Shown here in pieces: positions 9,230 through 19,677 of a DNA stretch of 64,000 nt. Source of the DNA: Bacteroidota bacterium (lineage in GTDB: Bacteria; Bacteroidota; Bacteroidia; AKYH767-A; 2013-40CM-41-45); assembly GCA_016711505.1 (NCBI GenBank), contig JADJSV010000017.1:124001-188000 (forward strand). The letters are read 5' to 3'. Below the pieces are notes generated by a model, which saw only the letters and a program-made list of their open reading frames with translations, was not told where the DNA came from and did not search any database. Each line of letters opens with the position of its first letter. The stretch's first letter is position 1. Both the position numbers and the translations under genes were made by a program.

Positions 9230-11554
9230 ATGCAAATCCGCACATGTCGATTAATATTATTACTTGTATTATTCGCCTCGGTAATTTCAAATGCCCAATC
9301 ATTTCAATGGGCTAAGTCCATACAAAGTGAAGGTTTCGATGAAGGCTACGATCTTGTAACCGATCCTGACGGGAATACATATATAGCAGGAATGCTGGAA
9401 TATGATACAGATTTCGGCAATGGAATAATTTTGTCATCCGCAGGAGTGCATGACATTTTTCTGGCTAAATATAGTTCAACCGGACGATTGGTTTGGGCAA
9501 AGAGAGCCGGAGGTAAAGGCGGTGACAAAATACAATCAATTGCTTTGGATGGTCTTGGTAATATTTTTACTGTAGGAGAATTTGAAGATACATCTTACTG
9601 GGAGACGATCATGAAAAGAACTCCCGGTCCTGAAGTAAATAATATGTTTATTGCTAAATACGATACTACCGGTTCTGTAACCTGGGTTAGAACACTGTCT
9701 ACAACAGGTGTACAACATTCCCGGGGATACGGGGTTTCTTGCGATCCACAGGGAAATGTATATGCATGTGGTGGAACTCAAGGCGATACTTATTCCGAAG
9801 GAAATTATTTGTTTACTTCTGAAGGTGATTATGATGCCACTGTTGTAAAATTTGATGCGAATGGAAATTATGTGTGGGGGCGCAGTATGGGTGGATCCGA
9901 AAGTGATAAAGCCTATGGTGTTGCAAGCGATAATAACGGTTTCGTTTATGTTACAGGTTATTTTGTTGGTCACGCAGATTTTTCTTCAAGTGTAGATCTG
10001 AATGGTAATGGACACACAGAAATATTTCTTACGAAACTGAATGCAACCAGCGGAAGTTTACAGTGGGCAAAGATGGCCGGAGATACCGGATTTGATCGCG
10101 CCAGAGATGTAATGGTAAATGTCAATGGAGATATTATCATTACCGGCGAATTTCAGACAGGGTACTTTGGAAGTAATCAGGCATTCTCCCGGGGCAATCA
10201 GGATATGTTTCTTGCAGCCTACAATAGCAATGGCGACAATCTATGGGTTGTTGACGGTGGTGGTGAAGAAGATGATATCGGCCGTGGTTTAGCTCACGAT
10301 AATGCAGGAAATATTATTGTGGTCGGAGATTATGCTGTCGCAGGAATTTTTTCACCAGATACAATTTATGGCATTGGCTTTGCATATCTTTTTATCGCTG
10401 CCTACTCTTCTGATGGCTCCAATTTAAACTGGATTCGTTCAGCAGGCGGACTCGATAGTGACAGAGGTAAGGGAGTAGGTGTCGATAATGCAGATAATAT
10501 ATATGTCTGTGGAGAATTTATTGATTCAATACGGTTTGGAAATTCAAATACTATTGGAGATTCGCTATTAGATGTATACCTCACTAAAATTTCTACTTCA
10601 TCAAGTTTTTGTTCAACACAATTATCTGTTTCCAGTAATAATAAATGTACAGGACAATGTGATGGTGTTGCAGTTGCCTCGGTAATTGGGCAAGGTCCGT
10701 TCACATATTTATGGTCAACAGTTCCTGCACAGAATTCGGATACAGCGACAGGTTTATGCGCAGGCACCTATGAGGTTATGACAACTGATGCTAACGGTTG
10801 TGTTGCAACTGCATTTGTAACTCTTAACGATCCTTTGCCACTCGTACTCACTGCAACTCCATCTGATGCATTATGCGCAGGAGCATGTACAGGAACAGCA
10901 AATGCTTCAGCAACAGGTGAAAGTCCGTTTCAATATTCATGGAATACATCACCTGTTCAAACCGGTGAAAATGCAACCGGTCTATGTGCAGGAAATTACG
11001 ATGTCACAGTAATTGACAGCCTTGGTTGTACTACTACATCCAATGTTTCAATTGGAGAACCTCAACCACTTCAAATGAGTGCAAGTGTTACGAACTCTAC
11101 ATGTATAGGTTGTGCGGATGGCAGCATTGATGTGACTGTAAATGGCGGAACTCCAACTTATAGTTATATGTGGGACATAGGTGAAACAACACAAGACCTT
11201 TCAATTTTACTTGCAGGTTCATATGAACTTTGTGTAACTGATGATAATGGTTGCACTACATGCGACACCTATTTTGTTCTTGATGCAGGAACTTCTGTTG
11301 AAAATATTACCGGACAGAATTTCTCAATTTATCCGAATCCAATTGCAGATTTTGCAACTATAAAAATTAATACAAAAGGAACAGAACCATCGCATCTGAA
11401 AATATTTTCATCCGTCGGACAAGTAGTTTTTGAAACTAAATTTAACGGCAATGAATATCTGTTTTCTGCTAAAGGATTAAGCAATGGAGTCTACTTCGTT
11501 CAGATTTTGAATTCTCAATCGATTGGGAAAATGGTTCCGATTATGATTGAATAA
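9230..11554 (+). CDS. Secreted beta-propeller protein with SprB repeats and T9SS sorting domain
   Basis: A 774-residue protein with a signal peptide (residues 1-22, ending SNAQ). About 25-460 are SBBP-like beta-propeller repeats: FQWAKSIQSEGFDEGYDLVTD, GNTYIAGMLE, IFLAKYSSTGRLVWAKRAGGKGGD and many copies of the (G/N)xxxWA...GG..(D/G)... pattern. About 465-690 hold three SprB-type repeats (CTGQCDGVAVASVIGQGPFTYLWS; CAGACTGTANASATGESPFQYSWN; CIGCADGSIDVTVNGGTPTYSYMW). The last ~75 residues are a type A T9SS sorting domain (FSIYPNPIADFATI ... LSNGVYFVQIL). It is an exported surface/secreted protein. A strong terminator follows. Confidence 0.87.
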   Translation: MQIRTCRLILLLVLFASVISNAQSFQWAKSIQSEGFDEGYDLVTDPDGNTYIAGMLEYDTDFGNGIILSSAGVHDIFLAKYSSTGRLVWAKRAGGKGGDKIQSIALDGLGNIFTVGEFEDTSYWETIMKRTPGPEVNNMFIAKYDTTGSVTWVRTLSTTGVQHSRGYGVSCDPQGNVYACGGTQGDTYSEGNYLFTSEGDYDATVVKFDANGNYVWGRSMGGSESDKAYGVASDNNGFVYVTGYFVGHADFSSSVDLNGNGHTEIFLTKLNATSGSLQWAKMAGDTGFDRARDVMVNVNGDIIITGEFQTGYFGSNQAFSRGNQDMFLAAYNSNGDNLWVVDGGGEEDDIGRGLAHDNAGNIIVVGDYAVAGIFSPDTIYGIGFAYLFIAAYSSDGSNLNWIRSAGGLDSDRGKGVGVDNADNIYVCGEFIDSIRFGNSNTIGDSLLDVYLTKISTSSSFCSTQLSVSSNNKCTGQCDGVAVASVIGQGPFTYLWSTVPAQNSDTATGLCAGTYEVMTTDANGCVATAFVTLNDPLPLVLTATPSDALCAGACTGTANASATGESPFQYSWNTSPVQTGENATGLCAGNYDVTVIDSLGCTTTSNVSIGEPQPLQMSASVTNSTCIGCADGSIDVTVNGGTPTYSYMWDIGETTQDLSILLAGSYELCVTDDNGCTTCDTYFVLDAGTSVENITGQNFSIYPNPIADFATIKINTKGTEPSHLKIFSSVGQVVFETKFNGNEYLFSAKGLSNGVYFVQILNSQSIGKMVPIMIE

Positions 11555-11576
11555 AGTCTTTAAATATGCTTTACAT

Positions 11577-11608
11577 AAGCGACATTCTTTTTGAATGTCG
11601 CTTTTTTT
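11577..11608 (+). terminator. Intrinsic terminator after the propeller gene
   Basis: A perfect 11-bp stem AAGCGACATTC / GAATGTCGCTT with a five-T loop, followed by a T-run, 22 bases after the stop at 11554. It is the clearest rho-independent terminator in the window. Confidence 0.88.
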
Positions 11609-11774
11609 ATGTCTATAAATATTTGTCTAACCTAGCTTTAGGTTACATCTATAGCAGGAAATATTTCAATAACATTTTGTAAAATTTAAAAAATACTTAG
11701 GACGCGATCACATTATATGTTTCATCAAAAACTAAATCGTAATTGTTTGATCCCTTCGATAGTTAGATTGAAAC

Positions 11775-14700
11775 TTAGTTTTTAATGACAGGGAACACTT
11801 TGTTTATCTTTCCTTCAATTTTCAGAAAGTACAATCCAACAGTAAGTTCTTCCAATGAGACTCTTGTATTTATTCCTTGCATCCGACCATCCAGCAATGT
11901 TTGACCAAGATTATTCACAATTAAATATCGTGCATCTTTAATTCCATTTTCAACTGATATTACAATTTCCGATCGAGCTGGATTAGGATATACAACTATC
12001 AATTGATCTTTTATATCAAGTACCATCGTTGGGTCTTGCAAAATTGTCAGGTTGTCACATCTGATGCAACCCAAGAGATCTGTTACACATATCTGATAAA
12101 ATCCAGGTGGAAGTCCTGTTATAGAATCACCTGTAATTATTCCTTGCGGTGGATCAATTGAAATAGTGTATGAGCCAACCGGTTCATCTACATTCAGTAA
12201 AAAACTTCCATTACTACAGGCAATACATGAAGTGTGCCTGACATCTGTAGTAAAATTCATACTATCAGTTTCTATAACAAAATTAGAAATAGAATTACAT
12301 CCCGTGCTATCAATCACAGAAATGGAATGATTTCCACTACATAAACCACTTACAGAAGAAGTTGTTGCGCCGTTGCTCCATAAATATTCAAATGGCGGAG
12401 TTCCTGTAGCAACAACATTGGCACTACCAATGCATGATCCGATACAAACCTGAGATGTTGAATTGATTAAATTTATAGTACAAGAAATAGCATTGATACT
12501 ATTTGAATATTGGTAACAGGTACCAAAATTTAAGATCCGCAAAGTATACTCTCCTGATATAAGTGGAAAATAATAATTGTTCATTGCACCTGTTATCGGA
12601 ACACCATTAAACAACCACTGATAACCGGTACCTTGAACAAATGGTCCATCATAAAATAGCATTCCGTTCAATGAATCAATAGAAAAGACAATTGAGTTAA
12701 TGCCATTATAAGTATAGATACAATCGGTCTCACAGCCATCAGGTAAAATTATTTTACAATAATAATTGCCTGCCAATGTGATATTTACTCTATAAGAATT
12801 TCCACTATACCATGTTGAATTGTATTGCCACGAATAATTAGCACCGACAATTTCCGGCGCTTCAAGGAAAACAGAATCACAATTTCCCGAATGAACTAAT
12901 ACCAGATCCATATCCGAACGAGACATGGTTGGGATCACCTGAAAATCTGACGACTGTTCACAACCATTGACATCGGTTTCAAATAGTGTATACTGATCAG
13001 GATAAACAATATTTACAAGTGTATCTGTGCTAAATGTATTCTGATCTACTTCCCAACGATATGTACTTCCCGGATTTGAATTAACCCAATATGTTCCTAC
13101 ACCTGTTTGGCAAAACCCAGTTGTAGGTTCAAGGAAAATATGCGGACCAGGAATGACCTGATTAAAATAGAAAGTATCTGGTTCTGTTGTAATAAGACAA
13201 TTATTCGAATCAAGATAAATAACCTGACAGATTGAAGAAGCGGTCAAATTATAAGCTCGTGCACCGGAGTTCACTGTATCTCCATTAACGATCCATTTCT
13301 GCACCATTGCTGTTGAATAATTTAACTGTACAGTTTCAATATTGCTTTGACAAAATGGTAAGGTTGCTTCTGAAATTGTAGAAGGTACGACTTGATACAC
13401 AAAAAAATTAACCTGATCTGTTGCAACCTGCCCTTGACTGTCTGTTACAGTAAGTGTAAACGTTCTGTTCGAAGTAGCATTCGCAATCTTCGCTCTGCCA
13501 TTTCCCAAATTGACAACGCCGGAACTCCAGGAATATGTAAACGGGGCAACACCTCCTATAAAAGGATTAAGAATTCCTATAAGAACATCAGTGCTACCAT
13601 AGCAAGCCCAGACATCTGCTCCTGCTGACACATTTAATATTGATGGATCAATATAGACAGTATCAGAAAATGTAGGGCAAGAAACAAAAGTTGAAACTAT
13701 ATAAGAATAATTACCGGCAATTGTCGGAATAAAATAACCTTGCGTCGCTCCGGCAATTGCAACCCCATCCAGGTACCATTGAATTGGTGTCACATTCGGA
13801 GAAGAAATTAAACCATTATTTGTAATTAATACAGTGCTTGTTGGAACAAATGTATGTTCAAACACCGATATGTTACTTTCGTTTGAACATCCGTCTGCAT
13901 TTAAAACTTCAACTTCGTAGGTTCCTGAATTACTAACTGTAATTGATTGTGTCGTTTCTCCACTCAATAACCACAAATATGAATCAGCACTTGAACAAGT
14001 GAGAATTAAACTATCGCCTTCGCAAATGTCGAGTGGACCTGAGGCCGTGATAAAAGGTGTGGGATTTTGATGAACAACCAATTGACTTATTGATGATGTA
14101 TCACTTCCGCATCCACTGGTTGCAACTAAAAAATAATCCCCTTGCTGATTCCCCGAATATAATTGTATTAGATTTTCATTTTGCGATGACAATAGTAAGC
14201 TTCCTCTGTACCATTGATACGACACGCCATTTTCATGGATGGAATACAAAACCACATTTTCTCCCATGCAAAGATTGACAACACTATCTGCACTTTGATA
14301 AACAATAGGAAGCGAACCGGAAATCTCTACATGAATTTGAGGGGTAGTAACTACCCAACCATCCGGTCTGGTAATTGTCACTTGAAAATATCCAGATGAA
14401 TCTACTAAAACACTAGTAGTGGTATCTCCTGTATTCCATAGATAAGTACTGCCGGGACAACTATCGACTGATAAAACATTTGAAAGACCTGCACAAGAAA
14501 TAGTATCACCAAACAGTTCTGCATAATAATAATTAAAAGTCTGATCACTAATGAATCCACCCATAGTTTCAGTGTGAATATAAACAGCACTTAAAACACC
14601 GTTTGAATAGTGGTAAGAACCATTTCCAGGTCCACCTGGCGAAGGGTCTGATTCCCATGAAAGTATATTACCTAATGAATCGTTAACCTGTGAGTAGGAA

Positions 14701-15617
14701 CCCATTTCTGATGACCAAACAAGAGTGGGTGTATAGTATGCATAATATGATTCCCTATATGATAAATAGCCATAGGCATCTACATCGGTAAATTCATCAT
14801 GCTCATAAAGCCATTGAGACATATCCCAAGTAAGAGTATAATGGTGAATTTGTTTGTTTAAAATTCCATAAGTATAAACTTCCATCTGGTAATTCTCCCA
14901 TACACCAAGAGTTTTTTTCATTGTATAACTTGTATCAAGCAATGAATTAGAATTGAAATGAAAATACTCCACCATAGTTGAATCCCAGATTCCGGTGATA
15001 AATTTCATTGAATAGTTTTCAATCTTTTGTCCGGAAACATTGTATACTTTGTCTTCTCTTAAAGAGTCGTTCCACGAAGTGCCACTCCAACTTTGAATTA
15101 TAACACTAATATCATTGCTGTTCAAATCATAACTGTGAAGCGCCTTATAGATCTGACTCGGATAGATCGAGAAATGAACTGTACTAAGTAAATTATTTTG
15201 CAGATCATAAACATTGGTATCTGATTGAAAAATGTACCATCCAGCATTGAAATTACTTCGTGTTTCTGTCAATTTATTTCCTGAAACATCGTAACTATAT
15301 TCATATTTATAAATAGTTGGATTAGGAAATTGAATTGAACTCTTTGAAATATGATAGATCAGACTATCATTTGAATCATATTGAAAAGAATCAATTGCAC
15401 TGACAACCCAGAACGCACCCGGCTCACTTTGGCCTGCATAAGTTATGTCGAGTACTTTTCCTGTGGAAGAATAATGTGTAACCTTCTGCCTGTATGAAGT
15501 ATAAAAAATGTCATCTACGTCGGTTTCTTGTTCAATGACCACCGAATCACATTGAGAAAATGCTTTTGAAGAAATAAAATTAATTATAAAAAGGGTAAAA
15601 AGAATATTAATTCTCAT
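11775..15617 (-). CDS. Giant secreted T9SS cargo protein with Ig-like and SprB repeats
   Basis: About 1280 residues from the ATG giving MRINILFTLFIINFISSKAFSQ, a clean signal peptide; the frame extends 14 codons further to a TTG but this adds nothing. The first ~380 residues have YD-like repeats (TYAGQSEPGAFWVVSAIDSFQYDSNDSL; VYNVSGQKIENYSMKFITGIWDSTM), like the protein at 2743. Then come several Ig-like and gliding-motility SprB-type modules (SCPGSTYLWNTGDTTTSVLVDSSG; CIGSCIGSANVVATGTPPFEYLWSNGATTSSVSGLCSG). The last ~75 residues form a T9SS type A sorting domain (IVVYPNPARSEIVIS ... LTVGLYFLKI). It is probably a surface adhesin-like protein; function is inferred from architecture only. Confidence 0.85.
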   Translation of the reverse strand: MRINILFTLFIINFISSKAFSQCDSVVIEQETDVDDIFYTSYRQKVTHYSSTGKVLDITYAGQSEPGAFWVVSAIDSFQYDSNDSLIYHISKSSIQFPNPTIYKYEYSYDVSGNKLTETRSNFNAGWYIFQSDTNVYDLQNNLLSTVHFSIYPSQIYKALHSYDLNSNDISVIIQSWSGTSWNDSLREDKVYNVSGQKIENYSMKFITGIWDSTMVEYFHFNSNSLLDTSYTMKKTLGVWENYQMEVYTYGILNKQIHHYTLTWDMSQWLYEHDEFTDVDAYGYLSYRESYYAYYTPTLVWSSEMGSYSQVNDSLGNILSWESDPSPGGPGNGSYHYSNGVLSAVYIHTETMGGFISDQTFNYYYAELFGDTISCAGLSNVLSVDSCPGSTYLWNTGDTTTSVLVDSSGYFQVTITRPDGWVVTTPQIHVEISGSLPIVYQSADSVVNLCMGENVVLYSIHENGVSYQWYRGSLLLSSQNENLIQLYSGNQQGDYFLVATSGCGSDTSSISQLVVHQNPTPFITASGPLDICEGDSLILTCSSADSYLWLLSGETTQSITVSNSGTYEVEVLNADGCSNESNISVFEHTFVPTSTVLITNNGLISSPNVTPIQWYLDGVAIAGATQGYFIPTIAGNYSYIVSTFVSCPTFSDTVYIDPSILNVSAGADVWACYGSTDVLIGILNPFIGGVAPFTYSWSSGVVNLGNGRAKIANATSNRTFTLTVTDSQGQVATDQVNFFVYQVVPSTISEATLPFCQSNIETVQLNYSTAMVQKWIVNGDTVNSGARAYNLTASSICQVIYLDSNNCLITTEPDTFYFNQVIPGPHIFLEPTTGFCQTGVGTYWVNSNPGSTYRWEVDQNTFSTDTLVNIVYPDQYTLFETDVNGCEQSSDFQVIPTMSRSDMDLVLVHSGNCDSVFLEAPEIVGANYSWQYNSTWYSGNSYRVNITLAGNYYCKIILPDGCETDCIYTYNGINSIVFSIDSLNGMLFYDGPFVQGTGYQWLFNGVPITGAMNNYYFPLISGEYTLRILNFGTCYQYSNSINAISCTINLINSTSQVCIGSCIGSANVVATGTPPFEYLWSNGATTSSVSGLCSGNHSISVIDSTGCNSISNFVIETDSMNFTTDVRHTSCIACSNGSFLLNVDEPVGSYTISIDPPQGIITGDSITGLPPGFYQICVTDLLGCIRCDNLTILQDPTMVLDIKDQLIVVYPNPARSEIVISVENGIKDARYLIVNNLGQTLLDGRMQGINTRVSLEELTVGLYFLKIEGKINKVFPVIKN

Positions 15618-15687
15618 GGAAGTTAAGGTTAAAATTATTAGTTCAATAAATGTAAACAATAATTTTAATACTTCCGGTCAGGAAATT

Positions 15688-16581
15688 TCAGATTCCGGTC
15701 AAAGATGCATTTACGCTTCCAAAATGCAACTCATGCACAATCCCATCTGATAATCCGAATTGCGGGACGATGATCTCTGCAGCATTAGCAGCTTTCATCT
15801 GACTCAAATAGATCTTCGCTGCAGGGACGATCACATCAGCTCTGTCAGGATTCAAGCCCCAGATTTCCATACGGTCGTCGAGTGTCTGATCTTTCATTTG
15901 GCCGTAGAGTTCTTTCAGTTTTTCAAAGGGCCATGATTTGCTTTTTCGGCCAATCATTTTAAAGATCTTATTTATATTTCCTCCGGATCCGATGGCTGTG
16001 ATCGGCTGATGAAATGCAGTATTGCTACGCGTCCATTCCTTCATTTCGTCCCAGATCTCTTTATTGACTTTTCCTTCCAGCCAGCGAATTGTTCCAATGT
16101 TGAAAGAATTTGATGCAACAATCTTCATTTTATCAAATATGGTCAGCTCTGTGCTTCCGCCACCAACATCAATATATAAGTACGAATGATCATTACTTAA
16201 AAATTCTTCAACATGATTTGAATAGATCAACTCAGCTTCTTCTTTTCCGGAAATGATTTCTATTTCCAGTCCACAAGACTTTTTTACTTTATCTAAAAGC
16301 TCTTTGCCATTTCCGGCTTCGCGCATTGAAGCTGTTGCACATGCACGATAGGAAATAGGTTGAAAAACATCTATGAGTAATTTAAAAGCTTGCATTGTTT
16401 TCATAAAATCAGCAGACTTCTTCTCGCCGATTTTTCCGGTACGAAAAACATCTTCTCCTAAACGTAAAGGGATTCTTACAAGCTCCGACTTTTTAAAATG
16501 GACAACTCCATGCTCATTGACAGCATTACAAAGTAAAAGCCTGACTGCATTTGAGCCAATATCAATTGCAGCATATTTCAT
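15688..16581 (-). CDS. ppx: Exopolyphosphatase / guanosine pentaphosphatase family
   Basis: A 297-residue Ppx/GppA-type ASKHA phosphatase from the ATG giving MKYAAIDIGSNAVRLLL; seven further in-frame codons upstream contain alternative ATGs. Diagnostic motifs are AIDIGSN (phosphate 1), DVGGGSTELTIF (phosphate 2, about residues 131-142) and AIGSGGNINK. The length matches short Bacteroidota Ppx proteins, which lack the HD domain of E. coli Ppx. It hydrolyses terminal phosphates of polyphosphate or pppGpp. It is downstream of ppk1 on the same strand (70 bases), so synthesis and breakdown of polyphosphate are encoded together with sixA. Confidence 0.9.
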   Translation of the reverse strand: MKYAAIDIGSNAVRLLLCNAVNEHGVVHFKKSELVRIPLRLGEDVFRTGKIGEKKSADFMKTMQAFKLLIDVFQPISYRACATASMREAGNGKELLDKVKKSCGLEIEIISGKEEAELIYSNHVEEFLSNDHSYLYIDVGGGSTELTIFDKMKIVASNSFNIGTIRWLEGKVNKEIWDEMKEWTRSNTAFHQPITAIGSGGNINKIFKMIGRKSKSWPFEKLKELYGQMKDQTLDDRMEIWGLNPDRADVIVPAAKIYLSQMKAANAAEIIVPQFGLSDGIVHELHFGSVNASLTGI

Positions 16582-16651
16582 TACCCTATTCCCCATTTCC
16601 ATTTTATAAAACTACATTAAAAAACGAAACACACGCATTAAAAAAACCAAT

Positions 16652-18772
16652 TCACTTCCTGACTTTTACACTTTTAACGTTCACCTTCTGTGGCAATGAA
16701 GCAAGTTGTGATTGTGACCTCATACTTAAGATCCATTTGAAAATTTCATCCTGAGCCTTAAATGAACGGCCATTTCGTCTTTGATACTCATTTAATTTGT
16801 CTTTCGAATGAATTCTCGCTTTAGTATTATCTGTGAATTGAATTGTAACATATTTCATTAACTGAGATTGCAAATCGGCATCATATACAGGAACTGCCAC
16901 TTCTGATCTGAAATCAAGATTTCTATTCATCCAATCGCCGGATGATAAATAATATTTCGAATCTCCGCCATGACAAAAGATAAAGATTCGGCTATGCTCC
17001 AGGAATTTATCGACAATGCTGATGGCTTCAATATTTTCACTTAATCCGGGAACACCGGGAATCAATGAACAAATTCCACGAACGATCAACCTGATCTTTA
17101 CTCCGGCAGAACTTGCTTCATAAAGTTTTTCAATCATATCCTGATCAACGAGGCTATTCATCTTTAATATCATCCAGGCCTCTTCACCTTGTTGTGCATT
17201 CTCAATCTCTTTGTTGATCAGTGACACAAAACGCTTTCTGGTATTGAATGGCGAAACGATCAAATGTTTGAAGTGTCCCGTTTTGTAATTATTTTTATAG
17301 AAAGCAAAAAGTTTCTCGACTTCACGTGTTATCGATTTATCTGCTGTCAGCAATGAATGGTCGCAGTAAAGTCGTGCAGTTTTCTCATTGAAATTACCTG
17401 TTCCAATATGTGCATAATGAACAATCTTATTCTCTTCCTTACGGGTGATCAGAAATAATTTAGAGTGAACCTTTAATCCGGGAACACCAAAAATAACCTC
17501 TGCTCCTGCTTCCTGGAGTTTATCTGCATAATAAATATTTGTTTCTTCATCAAAACGAGCCTGTAATTCCAGAACAACAAACACTTGCTTTCCATTTCGA
17601 ACAGCATTGATAAGCGCATTTACGATACTACTATTTGTAGATGCTCTGTATAATGTAATTTTTATCGAACTTACTTTCGGATCGATAGATGCTTCACGCA
17701 ATAAATCAATGATATGTAAAAACGACTGATAGGGATATGCAAGTAAAATATCTTTTTTATGAATGACAGGAAATAAACTTTTCTGTCCGGCAAATGCTGG
17801 GTGATCCAGTGGTTTTGGAATCCGATACCACAATTCCTTTCTGCCGATCTTTGGGAAGTTAATAAAGTCCTTAAAGTTATGATACTTTCCGCCCGGAGTT
17901 AAGTACTCACGGTCTTTAAGTTTGATCTTCTTCACGATGAAATCCAGCAGATCACCCGGAATTCTTTCATCGTAAATCAAACGTACAGGATCTCCTTTTT
18001 TTCTCTGCTTCAAACCCTTTGTTACCTTTTCCAACCAACTCTTCGACATATCACTATCAATGTCAAGTTCAGAATCGCGTGTGAGTTTGATCGTATATCC
18101 TTCTATTGTTTCATAATCAAAAATAGAATAGATATCATTCAGACAAAAACGAATAATATCTTCTAAAAGGATTATACTTTTCTTATCTGTTTTTGAAGGA
18201 AGGACAATAATTCTGGGAAGTACATCGGTTGGAATTTCAATCAATGAAAACTTATTTTTATTTTCCGATTTTGAGCTGTACTTAATTCTTACAGCCAGAT
18301 AGATCATCCTGTCTTTCAGATACGGGAAATGTGGTGCCGAATCGATCATGATCGGCATCAGATGCGGATAGATCTTTTGATGAAAATAATCGCGAACGAA
18401 CAATTCCTGTGAAGGATTCAATTGTTTGTCACTTAAAAAATATATATTTTCCTCCTCAAGCTCAAGAAGAATTTTACTGAACAGTTTATCAAATTTCTTT
18501 TGCTGAGCAATAACGATCTCCTGTACATTTTCAATCAGCTCAACAGGATCAGTTCCTATGATCTCCTTTCCTCGTTTTCCGAACTTCATCATTCTACGGA
18601 TCGTTGCAACACGAACCTTGAAAAATTCATCGCGGTTGTTACTGAAGATTCCTAAAAAGCGCAGCCGCTCAATTAAAGGTACTGTATCATCTTCCGCTTC
18701 CTGAAGGACGCGGGCATTAAACGACAACCAACTCAGATCACGGTTGATCAAAGTACTGTCTTTCTTTTTCAT
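16652..18772 (-). CDS. ppk1: Polyphosphate kinase 1
   Basis: A 706-residue full-length PPK1. The N-terminal part reads NRDLSWLSFNARVLQEAED, standard for PPK1. The PLD-like core contains KITLYRAS, VVLELQARFDEE, VHSKLFLITRKE with the catalytic His, HIGTGNFNEKTARLYCDHSLLT, and EHSRIFIFCHGGDSKYYLSSGDWMNRNLDFRSE with the second His motif. It makes polyphosphate from ATP at the cytoplasmic side of the membrane. It is preceded on the same strand by a Lys-rich small protein (13 bases) and sixA, and followed by ppx. Confidence 0.96.
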   Translation of the reverse strand: MKKKDSTLINRDLSWLSFNARVLQEAEDDTVPLIERLRFLGIFSNNRDEFFKVRVATIRRMMKFGKRGKEIIGTDPVELIENVQEIVIAQQKKFDKLFSKILLELEEENIYFLSDKQLNPSQELFVRDYFHQKIYPHLMPIMIDSAPHFPYLKDRMIYLAVRIKYSSKSENKNKFSLIEIPTDVLPRIIVLPSKTDKKSIILLEDIIRFCLNDIYSIFDYETIEGYTIKLTRDSELDIDSDMSKSWLEKVTKGLKQRKKGDPVRLIYDERIPGDLLDFIVKKIKLKDREYLTPGGKYHNFKDFINFPKIGRKELWYRIPKPLDHPAFAGQKSLFPVIHKKDILLAYPYQSFLHIIDLLREASIDPKVSSIKITLYRASTNSSIVNALINAVRNGKQVFVVLELQARFDEETNIYYADKLQEAGAEVIFGVPGLKVHSKLFLITRKEENKIVHYAHIGTGNFNEKTARLYCDHSLLTADKSITREVEKLFAFYKNNYKTGHFKHLIVSPFNTRKRFVSLINKEIENAQQGEEAWMILKMNSLVDQDMIEKLYEASSAGVKIRLIVRGICSLIPGVPGLSENIEAISIVDKFLEHSRIFIFCHGGDSKYYLSSGDWMNRNLDFRSEVAVPVYDADLQSQLMKYVTIQFTDNTKARIHSKDKLNEYQRRNGRSFKAQDEIFKWILSMRSQSQLASLPQKVNVKSVKVRK

Positions 18773-18785
18773 AAATTAAATGAGA

Positions 18786-19025
18786 CTATTTTTTCTTCTT
18801 AACGACTCTCGCTTTTTTCTTCTTTACAACGACTTTCTTTTGCAAACGTTTCTTTTCTTTCGCTATTGCTTTGATCGTTTTTGAAAATTTCTTCGCGACA
18901 AGTTTTCCGGCCTGATCGATTGCCTTTTTCGCTTTAGAGATCGCTACTTTTTGTTCAGCAGGTAATGCAGAAGAAATGGCTGCTGATATTTTTGCTTCAA
19001 GTTCTTTTCTTAATTCTTTTTTCAT
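18786..19025 (-). CDS. Lysine-rich small protein next to ppk1
   Basis: A 79-residue protein with an Ala/Lys/Glu-rich predicted helical N-terminal part (KKELRKELEAKISAAISSAL) and a strongly basic tail (KKRLQKKVVVKKKKARVVKK). It contains no aromatic residue except one Phe. It sits 13 bases upstream of ppk1 on the same strand, between sixA and ppk1. I do not recognise a family; histone-H1-like or nucleic-acid/polyanion-binding character is inferred from composition. Its place in a polyphosphate operon makes polyphosphate binding a reasonable guess, unproven. Confidence 0.75.
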   Translation of the reverse strand: MKKELRKELEAKISAAISSALPAEQKVAISKAKKAIDQAGKLVAKKFSKTIKAIAKEKKRLQKKVVVKKKKARVVKKKK

Positions 19026-19112
19026 AGATAATTGTTAATACGTGGTAAGATTTCTTAAATTTACGAAACTGCCAACTTGAACACAAAGACTTAATGATAA
19101 TTTAATACTGAC

Positions 19113-19610
19113 TTATGTTAGGTTTATTGTTTTTGGGGTGATCATTTCGAGAAATTTGATGCTTTCCCTTGATAATGAGTTCCATTTATCACCCTCAAGA
19201 GAAAATCGGGCCACGGCACAGGTAGGCATTTCGATTGCCTGGCCTGACAAACTACTGCTTAAGTCGCTAACAATAGGGTTATGCCCAAAAATTCCAACTG
19301 ATCCCACTTCTTCGGGCAAAGACTTCAATATATCCAAATACTCATCTATACCAGACTCGTAAAGTGATGCCTCAATCTGTACCCTGTTTTTTGGAAACAA
19401 TAATTCTTCAGAAATAATTAAAGCAGTAGTCAAAGCCCTTATTGCCGGGCTGCTAATAATAGCCTGCGGAATAAAATTTTTCTTCTTGAAATAAAGCCCC
19501 ATGTTATGCGCATCCTTATATCCCCGGGCATTTAATGGACGATCAATATCACCTTGTCCTTCGATTGACCAATCGGATTTGGCATGGCGGATGATGTAAA
19601 CAATTTTCAC
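19113..19610 (-). CDS. sixA: SixA-type histidine phosphatase
   Basis: A 165-residue protein of the histidine-phosphatase (phosphoglycerate-mutase-like) superfamily. The catalytic RHAKSDW (residues 8-14) is the RHG-type motif with the phospho-acceptor His, and FGHNPIVSDL holds the second His. SixA dephosphorylates phosphohistidine proteins such as HPt domains in E. coli. In Bacteroidota relatives commonly sit beside ppk and ppx, as here. The physiological substrate cannot be read from the sequence. Confidence 0.88.
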   Translation of the reverse strand: MKIVYIIRHAKSDWSIEGQGDIDRPLNARGYKDAHNMGLYFKKKNFIPQAIISSPAIRALTTALIISEELLFPKNRVQIEASLYESGIDEYLDILKSLPEEVGSVGIFGHNPIVSDLSSSLSGQAIEMPTCAVARFSLEGDKWNSLSRESIKFLEMITPKTINLT

Positions 19611-19677
19611 ATTGCAAAGATATGTCTTAGGTCCTTTACTTTGACTTTATTCTTTACTTTCGTGAAAAATCTCATGT

